This document shows positions 12,049-17,128 of a DNA stretch of 17,128 nt, piece by piece. The position numbers and the translations under genes were made by a program. Every line of letters starts with the position of its first letter. Position 1 is the first letter of the stretch. This stretch comes from Candidatus Woesearchaeota archaeon (GTDB lineage Archaea; Nanobdellota; Nanobdellia; SCGC-AAA011-G17; JACPNG01): assembly GCA_017609845.1 (NCBI GenBank), contig JAFCDD010000017.1:1-17128 (forward strand). Reading direction: 5' to 3'. Below the pieces are notes generated by a model. The model worked only from the letters and a program-made list of their open reading frames with translations. It did not search any database and was not told where the DNA came from.

Positions 12049-15000
12049 CTGATAAGGACCTTATATCCAAATATTTCTTTCCTATTATTTTTACACTTAT
12101 TGTTACTCCTGATTCAAATAGGTTTTCCATATCTTCTATTTCTAGAGTGGCAATCCCCTTTCTGGATAGACTTTGGAAAATTTCTTTAAAGTTATTATTA
12201 ATTTGATTAAATGTTTTCATAAATAGGGATTTTTTCTTGCCATCAATTTCTTGCATCATTGTTAGGACATCTTCTCTTTCCATTTTTAATTTTTCTGATT
12301 TATCTATTACTTTTTGATATTCTTTTTTAATTTCTTCATATACCTCTAATGCTCTTAGGTTTATGTTCCCTAAGCTGTTTAATGAAGATTCTGCTTTTTT
12401 GATGTTGTATTTTAATTCTTCCAAACTGAAACCTTTTTTTAGACTGATACCTGCAAATTCTTCAAATTCTTTATTTATTCCTTCTAATTCTCCAATTATT
12501 TTTGCTTTTTCTATTGAAAAATTATTTATTCTGTATTCTATTGCCTTTATTTTTTCTTCCTCTCTTGCTATTGTATTTTGTTTTTTGTTTATAGCTTCAT
12601 TTATATTGTTACGTTGAGAGAATAGTTTTTTGAAGTTTGAATAGAATTTCTTTTCTATTGCTTCTTTTTCTTTTAGTTCTTTTTCTTTTAGTTTTAGGTT
12701 ACCTTCCAATGTTAATAACCCTTCCTTAAATTGTTGCCTTTCTTTTTCTTGTTCTTTTATTATTTGGTTGGTCCTTTCTTTTTCTTTTAGGTAAATATCA
12801 TTAATCTGCATGTTTATATTTGATAAATTAGATTTAATCTCTATTATTTTGTTTGTTATTTTTTCTTTTCTTTGTTCTAGGTCGTCTAATTCTTCTGGTC
12901 TTTTTAGATTTAGTTTTTGTTTTATTTGTTCTCTTTGTGATTTTAGGTTTGAAATGATTTCTGTTTTTTTATTTAAGTCTGATTCTATTTTGCTTATTTG
13001 TTTGTTTATTTCTTTTTCTCCTTTTAATAAAGCAGAGTAGTTGGATTTTATTTGTGATAGGTCATCAATGTTGAATATTTTTCCATGTTTGATTAATTCA
13101 CCTTCAATCCCTGATTTTTTTTGATTTAAAGAGTATAATTTCTCCTGATTTCTTTTTTCTGCTTGTTCAAATGTTTCTAAACTTTCTTTTAGTTTTTTGT
13201 TTTCTTGTTCTAATTTCTTTAGGTCGGTATTTAGTTCTTTTTCCTTGAATCCAGCTAAAGCCCTTCGAAAACCACCAACCATTGCCCCAGATGATTCTAT
13301 TAGGTCTCCTTCTAGGGTTACCATCCTTTGTTTTCCAATACCTATCTTTCTTGCTGTCTTTATGTCATCTATTACTACTGTTGATCCAAAGACATATGAA
13401 AATATATCTTTGAATTTTGAAGAGAAATCTACTAGGTTTATTGCAAGATCATGTACTCCCGGTTGTTTTGGAGCAGGTTTTATATTGAAAGGACGTATTT
13501 TGTTTAAAGGTAAGAAAGTTAAAACTCCCAGTCTTGAATCTTTAAGATAGTTGATGCATTGTTCTGCTGTTTTATCATTATCAACTACGATGCTTTTTAT
13601 TCTTGCTCCTGCTGCTATGCTTAATGCTTTAGAATATTTCGATTTTACATTTCCTAATGAAGCCACAGTTCCGTAGACTCCTTTATTTTTTAATTCTAAA
13701 ATTTTTCTTGTTGCTATATCTGTTGCACTAAATTCCCTAATATGTATTTGTCTAGCATTTATTCTTGTTAATTCTTCATTATTTCTTGCTAGTTTTTCTC
13801 TTGAAGTTTGGATTTTAGATCTTAGTAATGAAGATTCTTTTTCTGATTTGGATAGTTCTGAGTTTGTTTTTTTGAGATCATTTTTTAATTCTGTTAGTTT
13901 TTGGATTATGTTTTCATTATCTTTTGATTTTAGGTTGTTTAACTGGAAATCAATCTTGTCTTTTTTTCTTAAGTAATGTTGTTTTTCTTCTCTTATTTTT
14001 TCTATTATTGTTTGTTCTTGCTCTATTTTTTGTTCTATCTCTTCTAAGCTTTTTGTTATTCCAAAGCCGGACCTTTTTCTTATTTTTCCCAACTTAGAGT
14101 TTACTTCTTGTTCTTCTTTTTTTGCAAGATTAAGATTCTTCTCTAGTCTTATTTTTTCTCTTTCTAATTCTCTGATTTTTTCTTCTATATCCTTGATGTT
14201 TTTTAGAAGTTGTTCTTTTCTGTTTTTTATTTTTTGTAATTCAGAAGAATAATTTTCTTTGTTTGTTGCGTTTCTTACTATTTCCGTTTTTAAGGTTTCT
14301 ATTTCTTCATGAAGTTGTTTTTGTTTTACTTCGCTTCTTTCTTCTATTGTTTTATTTATTTCTTCTATTTCCTTTTGCTTCTTGTTAATTACTTCTTTAA
14401 TTTCTGTTATCTTTTTGTTTATTGAGTCAATTTCTCTTTGAGCGTTTTTACTTTTTGATTCAATTTCTTGTTTTTTTGCTTCTTTTTCTTTTATTTGTGA
14501 ATTAAGGTAAGTGGCTTTGCTTCTTTTTATGTCTTTTTCTAATTCTTTATATTTTAATGCCTGATCCCTGTCTTTTTTTAGTTCTCTCAGATAAGCTTCT
14601 CTTTCTGTTAGTACAATATTTACTTCGTTTAGTTTTTCTTGTACTTTGTTTAAGTCATTAAGAGCTCTTTGTTTTTTATCTTCGTATACTGATATTCCAG
14701 ATACTTCTTCTATTATCTCTCTTCTTTCTATTGGTCTCATTTCCATGAATCTTACTATGTCTCCCTGTAGGATAATGTTGTGACCGTTAGGATCTATTTT
14801 TGCTGTAGCTAATAATTCTATAATTTGTTGTCTTGTTACTTTTTTATCTAAAATTTTATAAGCAGATTGGCCGGACTGTTTAATTGTTCTGGAAATCTTA
14901 ATTTCTTTTTCTTGTAATGGAAAATAATTATTTGAGTTATCAAATACTATTGAAACTTCTGCGCTTTTTGCAGGAGAACCATGTTTTCCACCATTGAAAA

Positions 15001-15196
15001 TTAAATTTGCTGATTTTTCTGCTCTTAGTCCTTTAGCTGAAAGTTTACCTAGAACAAAACATAAGGCATCAGCTACATTAGATTTTCCACTTCCATTTGG
15101 ACCAAGTATTACATTAAACTTATTGCCAAAAAGAAGTTCTGTTTTTTTAGCAAAGGATTTGAAGCCTTTTGCTGTAAGAGATTTTATTATTGTCAT
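12026..15196 (-). CDS. smc: Chromosome segregation protein SMC, truncated by frameshift before the ABC signature
   Basis: Chromosome-organising ATPase of the condensin type. The 1056-aa ORF contains the N-terminal ATPase half (Walker A GPNGSGKSN at 32-40, Q-loop Q144 in ILQGDIVRF), a long coiled coil (about 170-490), the hinge (about 505-645, with GVYGTVASL and the GAMVGG block), and the returning coiled coil. It ends KKYLDIRSLSGIFLLFR: after LSG of the signature motif the frame leaves the family sequence and stops. The missing C terminus (Walker B onward) lies in another frame at 11845-12048. Intact SMC is about 1150-1180 aa. As sequenced the protein lacks signature motif, Walker B and H-loop and could not hydrolyse ATP. 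A TATA element lies about 32 bp upstream, between smc and the RNase HII gene. Confidence 0.95.
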   Translation of the reverse strand: MTIIKSLTAKGFKSFAKKTELLFGNKFNVILGPNGSGKSNVADALCFVLGKLSAKGLRAEKSANLIFNGGKHGSPAKSAEVSIVFDNSNNYFPLQEKEIKISRTIKQSGQSAYKILDKKVTRQQIIELLATAKIDPNGHNIILQGDIVRFMEMRPIERREIIEEVSGISVYEDKKQRALNDLNKVQEKLNEVNIVLTEREAYLRELKKDRDQALKYKELEKDIKRSKATYLNSQIKEKEAKKQEIESKSKNAQREIDSINKKITEIKEVINKKQKEIEEINKTIEERSEVKQKQLHEEIETLKTEIVRNATNKENYSSELQKIKNRKEQLLKNIKDIEEKIRELEREKIRLEKNLNLAKKEEQEVNSKLGKIRKRSGFGITKSLEEIEQKIEQEQTIIEKIREEKQHYLRKKDKIDFQLNNLKSKDNENIIQKLTELKNDLKKTNSELSKSEKESSLLRSKIQTSREKLARNNEELTRINARQIHIREFSATDIATRKILELKNKGVYGTVASLGNVKSKYSKALSIAAGARIKSIVVDNDKTAEQCINYLKDSRLGVLTFLPLNKIRPFNIKPAPKQPGVHDLAINLVDFSSKFKDIFSYVFGSTVVIDDIKTARKIGIGKQRMVTLEGDLIESSGAMVGGFRRALAGFKEKELNTDLKKLEQENKKLKESLETFEQAEKRNQEKLYSLNQKKSGIEGELIKHGKIFNIDDLSQIKSNYSALLKGEKEINKQISKIESDLNKKTEIISNLKSQREQIKQKLNLKRPEELDDLEQRKEKITNKIIEIKSNLSNINMQINDIYLKEKERTNQIIKEQEKERQQFKEGLLTLEGNLKLKEKELKEKEAIEKKFYSNFKKLFSQRNNINEAINKKQNTIAREEEKIKAIEYRINNFSIEKAKIIGELEGINKEFEEFAGISLKKGFSLEELKYNIKKAESSLNSLGNINLRALEVYEEIKKEYQKVIDKSEKLKMEREDVLTMMQEIDGKKKSLFMKTFNQINNNFKEIFQSLSRKGIATLEIEDMENLFESGVTISVKIIGKKYLDIRSLSGIFLLFR

Positions 15197-15222
15197 CTTA
15201 TAGAGTTTTCCATTTTTGAGTG

Positions 15223-15232
15223 TTTAAATATT
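15223..15232 (-). promoter_or_regulatory. TATA element of smc
   Basis: ATATTTAAAC on the minus strand about 32 bp before the smc ATG at 15196, in the 44-bp gap after the RNase HII gene. Confidence 0.45.
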
Positions 15233-15240
15233 TTTTTGTT

Positions 15241-15882
15241 TTAGAATTTATCCAAAGTAGTTTGTTTCTTTTTCTTTGTTAGTTTCTTATATGTTTGCCA
15301 AGATGTTCTTATAATGTTTACATAATCTTTATGATATTTTTTTAGGAATTCCTTTGTTCTTGGGTCTGAGGGATAGCCAGAACCAATATTTTTTTTTATT
15401 TTGTCTTCTATTTCTTTTACTATCGTATCTCTTGTTACTTTTGAAAATATTGAGGCTAATGCCACTACCGGGTATTTTTCATCTGCTTGGTGTTCAAGTA
15501 TTATCTTGGGATTTGTTGTTAGGTATTCTTTTAGATAAGTTAAGAAAGATTGTTTGTTAGAGCTTGGACAGTCTATTATTGCCTTATCTGGTTTGAGATG
15601 GTTTATTATAACAGCTATTTTTCTTGCTTCTAGCCAGTTAAGATTTAATTCTTTTGACTCTAAAGCGTCATCAATTTCTTTTGGATAGATCTCTATTATC
15701 CTTAATCTTACATTATGATTGAATTTATTGAATATTTCTAGTCTTTTGGAAGGTGTTAATTTTTTTGAGTCTTTGAGGCCGTTTATTTTATGTAAATGAT
15801 CTTGATTTAGTATTACTCCGGTTATTACTAAAGGCCCTATTACTGCCCCCCTGCCTGCTTCGTCGATACCTAGAATTTTCAT
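15241..15882 (-). CDS. rnhB: Ribonuclease HII with C-terminal PIP box
   Basis: Removes RNA from RNA-DNA hybrids and single ribonucleotides from DNA. 213 aa from the chosen start. Active-site acids are D7/E8 in GIDEAGRG, D104 in IIDCPSS and D134 in HQADEKYPVVALASIFSKVTRD, all present and in the family's order; GSGYPSDPRT at 167-176 is a further family motif. The protein ends QTTLDKF (207-213), a canonical PCNA-interacting peptide, as in archaeal RNase HII that docks on the sliding clamp. An in-frame ATG 24 bp upstream (15906) is less likely: it overlaps the TATA element, and MKILGIDEAG is the usual N terminus. With the TATA centred 27 bp upstream, the mRNA should begin at the ATG (leaderless). 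It lies upstream of smc on the same strand. Confidence 0.96.
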   Translation of the reverse strand: MKILGIDEAGRGAVIGPLVITGVILNQDHLHKINGLKDSKKLTPSKRLEIFNKFNHNVRLRIIEIYPKEIDDALESKELNLNWLEARKIAVIINHLKPDKAIIDCPSSNKQSFLTYLKEYLTTNPKIILEHQADEKYPVVALASIFSKVTRDTIVKEIEDKIKKNIGSGYPSDPRTKEFLKKYHKDYVNIIRTSWQTYKKLTKKKKQTTLDKF

Positions 15883-15904
15883 ATATTTTGTATTATTAAA
15901 TAAC

Positions 15905-15913
15905 ATATATAAA
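15905..15913 (-). promoter_or_regulatory. TATA element of rnhB, fixing the start codon
   Basis: TTTATATAT on the minus strand, centred 27 bp from the ATG at 15882. This spacing puts the transcription start on the ATG and excludes the upstream ATG at 15906, which lies inside the element. Confidence 0.6.
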
Positions 15914-15932
15914 GATGATGGATTTTAGAAGA

Positions 15933-15947
15933 TTTTATAAATTATAT
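15933..15947 (+). promoter_or_regulatory. TATA element of the yjbQ-M50 operon
   Basis: TTTTATAAATTATAT, centred about 33-36 bp before the ATG at 15973. A short leader would contain the AAAAGGTG ribosome-binding site at 15959-15966. It is divergent from the rnhB promoter, 20 bp away. Confidence 0.5.
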
Positions 15948-15972
15948 GTAGTTCAAATAAAAGGTGTTTAAA

Positions 15973-16431
15973 ATGAAATCTGTTAATCATAGTATTGAAA
16001 TAGAGACAAAGGATAAAGTAGAGTTCTTTAATATAACTAAAGAGATTAAAAATTTTGTTGAGAAAAGTGGAGTTAAAACCGGGCAGATAACTGTTTTTGC
16101 TAATCATGCTACAAGTGCTATTTTTGTAAATGAGGATGAGAAATTTTTGTTAGAAGATTTTAAAGATTTCTTAAATGAAATTGTTAAGGATAAGAAATTT
16201 AAACATGATAATATTTTAGAAAGAAAAGATTGTCCTGAAGATGAGCCAATAAATGGTCATGCCCATATTTTATCAACTTTTTATTTGCAACCCAGTATTA
16301 GTCTAATTGTAAATGATGGTAAACTGGAGTTAGGCAAATGGCAATCAGTATTTTTTATTGAATTAGATGGCCCTTGTCCAAGAGAACACAAGGATAAAAG
16401 AAAAATTATGGTAAATATAATTGGAGAATGA
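15973..16431 (+). CDS. yjbQ: YjbQ family protein (UPF0047)
   Basis: A 152-aa protein of the widespread YjbQ/UPF0047 fold, some members of which show thiamine-phosphate synthase activity in vitro; the in vivo role is not settled. Family motifs are present in order: FANHATSAI at 42-50 (H45), GHAHI at 95-99 (H96, H98), GKWQSVFFIELDGPC at 121-135. The last motif normally ends GPR; here Cys replaces Arg. An in-frame GTG at 15964 is an alternative start, but the GTG is part of the AAAAGGTG ribosome-binding sequence, so the ATG at 15973 is chosen. The stop overlaps the M50 peptidase start by 4 bp (ATGA at 16428-16431), so the two are translationally coupled. Cytoplasmic. Confidence 0.93.
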   Translation: MKSVNHSIEIETKDKVEFFNITKEIKNFVEKSGVKTGQITVFANHATSAIFVNEDEKFLLEDFKDFLNEIVKDKKFKHDNILERKDCPEDEPINGHAHILSTFYLQPSISLIVNDGKLELGKWQSVFFIELDGPCPREHKDKRKIMVNIIGE

Positions 16432-16994
16432 AATTTTCTAAAGAAGAAGTAAGAGATTTGTTAAAGGCATGGATAGCAATTTCAGTAGCCTTTGCTATTT
16501 TACTTAGAGGAGAGAATTTTCTATTAAGTGTTCTTTTATCTGCTTTAACAGTAGGCGTTGGTTTTTTAATTCATGAGTTAAGTCATAAGTTTATGGCTCA
16601 GAAATATCATTGCTGGGCCGAGTTTAGATCTAATGATCTTATGCTGTTGCTTGCTATTGCAATGTCTTTTTTGGGTTTTATTTTTATAGCTCCCGGAGCA
16701 GTTATGATTTCTGGAAGAGTAGATTATAGGAGAAATGGAATTATTTCTGCTGCTGGTCCTGTGAGTAGTTTGGTATTATCTATTTTATTTTTACCTTTAG
16801 TTATTCTTGGAACAGGATTTTTGCAATTAATGGGCAGTTATGGTTTTTTTATTAATGCCTGGATTGGTTTGTTTAATTTGATACCTATTTGGAATTTTGA
16901 TGGTAAGAAGATATTAAACTGGAGTAGAAGTTTTTATGCTATTTTAGTTGTTGTTGCTTTATTGTTGGTTTTTGGTAGGGGGTTGGTTGGTTAG
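16428..16994 (+). CDS. M50 family membrane metalloprotease (site-2 protease type)
   Basis: A 188-aa zinc intramembrane protease. The zinc motif HELSH is at 49-53 (H49, E50, H53) in the second hydrophobic segment, and NLIPIWNFDGKK at 150-161 supplies the third ligand D158. About five hydrophobic segments are visible (16-27, 32-49, 71-92, 105-130, 139-155 and 168-184 in part). SAAGPVSSL at 108-116 is the conserved GPxxN-like region of this family, here with S in place of N. There is no PDZ or CBS domain, giving the compact form common in archaea. It starts within the yjbQ stop codon. Substrates are unknown; related proteins cleave transmembrane anchors of regulators or signal remnants. Confidence 0.93.
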   Translation: MKFSKEEVRDLLKAWIAISVAFAILLRGENFLLSVLLSALTVGVGFLIHELSHKFMAQKYHCWAEFRSNDLMLLLAIAMSFLGFIFIAPGAVMISGRVDYRRNGIISAAGPVSSLVLSILFLPLVILGTGFLQLMGSYGFFINAWIGLFNLIPIWNFDGKKILNWSRSFYAILVVVALLLVFGRGLVG

Positions 16995-16996
16995 AC

Positions 16997-17020
16997 TAAT
17001 AGCGGGAGGAGAATTTGAAC
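16997..17020. repeat. Copy 1 of a tRNA-3'-end-like direct repeat
   Basis: TAGCGGGAGGAGAATTTGAA. On the minus strand it reads like the end of a tRNA (TTCAAAT T-loop, then an acceptor strand TCCCGCT and discriminator A). The 5' half of the T stem does not pair and no matching 5' acceptor strand lies within tRNA distance, so it is not a tRNA gene. A near copy lies at about 17090-17113. Confidence 0.4.
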
Positions 17021-17089
17021 TTTGTACTAAAGGGTAAATTTTTCTAGTCCTAAACATTTAAGAAAAATAGAGAAATATTAGAAGGTAAT

Positions 17090-17113
17090 ATAGCGGGAGG
17101 CGGATTTGAATTC
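17090..17113. repeat. Copy 2 of the tRNA-3'-end-like direct repeat
   Basis: TAGCGGGAGGCGGATTTGAA, differing from copy 1 at two positions over 20 bases, 93 bp further on. The T stem again does not pair. It is flanked by an AGAAGG (17080-17085)/CCTTCT (17122-17127) inverted repeat. The window ends at 17128, so whether an intact tRNA continues outside cannot be seen. Confidence 0.4.
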
Positions 17114-17128
17114 GGCAGTAGCCTTCTT

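Noticed and set aside
11868..12206. Plus-strand 112-aa open frame across the smc break
   Set aside because: It lies antisense to both smc fragments, whose protein sequences are clearly recognisable; no family features.
13197..13550. Plus-strand open frames opposite smc (also 12363-12617, 12810-13040, 14994-15203)
   Set aside because: They mirror the smc codons, show Ser/Phe/Ile-rich composition without domains, and have no promoters or ribosome-binding sites of their own.
16997..17128. Complete tRNA genes on the minus strand
   Set aside because: T stems do not pair and no complementary 5' acceptor strand is found within 75 bp for copy 1; copy 2 runs out of the window and also fails at the T stem.
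1..17128. CRISPR array, insertion sequence or prophage genes
   Set aside because: No regularly spaced repeats, transposase motifs, terminal inverted repeats or phage structural genes were seen.

Overview
The window reads as an AT-rich genome segment from an archaeon, most likely a small-genome DPANN lineage of the Pacearchaeota/Woesearchaeota type (inference). Supporting signs are TATA-box promoters set 25-33 bp from start codons (near-leaderless mRNAs), a tRNA-Trp without an encoded CCA end, an RNase HII ending in a PCNA-interacting (PIP) box, an archaeal-style SMC, and a cell-surface protein of the CARDB/S-layer kind. Several metabolic and envelope genes (SufS-like desulfurase, malic enzyme, Lgt) have mainly bacterial relatives.

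Layout. 1-3237 (+): a cysteine desulfurase cut by the window edge, an FAD/NAD(P) oxidoreductase of the thioredoxin-reductase/YpdA type without a CxxC, and malic enzyme with an unusual Cys/His-rich insertion. 3221-5767 (-): a run of redox and envelope genes, read 5767 to 3221: a lipobox thioredoxin-fold protein, a Lit-like (DUF1461) membrane protein, a tyrosine-rich secreted protein, an HtrA protease, and a glutaredoxin with its own promoter. Divergently from the same 86-bp spacer runs lgt (prolipoprotein diacylglyceryl transferase), followed by an unrecognised 188-aa protein and a PIN-domain protein. 7910-7983 is tRNA-Trp. 8081-9340 is a large membrane-anchored surface protein. 9341-9724 holds only one small candidate ORF. 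9725-10852 (-) is a four-gene operon with three 4-bp ATGA overlaps: a lipoprotein and three small membrane or basic proteins. 11075-11838 (+): a secreted protein and a small acidic protein. 11845-15196 (-): smc, broken by a frameshifting deletion that removes the ABC signature motif. Then come RNase HII (-), YjbQ and an M50 metalloprotease (+). The right edge carries two imperfect copies of a motif resembling a tRNA 3' end.

How it fits together. The most coherent theme is the envelope: Lgt would lipidate the Cys of lipobox proteins (two candidates are encoded here), Lit would remodel the lipidated N terminus, a lipid-anchored thioredoxin would handle extracytoplasmic disulfides, and HtrA would degrade or chaperone misfolded secreted proteins. 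Lgt plus a Lit-like transacylase in an organism expected to have ether lipids is the most unusual combination. The SMC lesion is the most striking single-gene anomaly and may be real or an assembly error.
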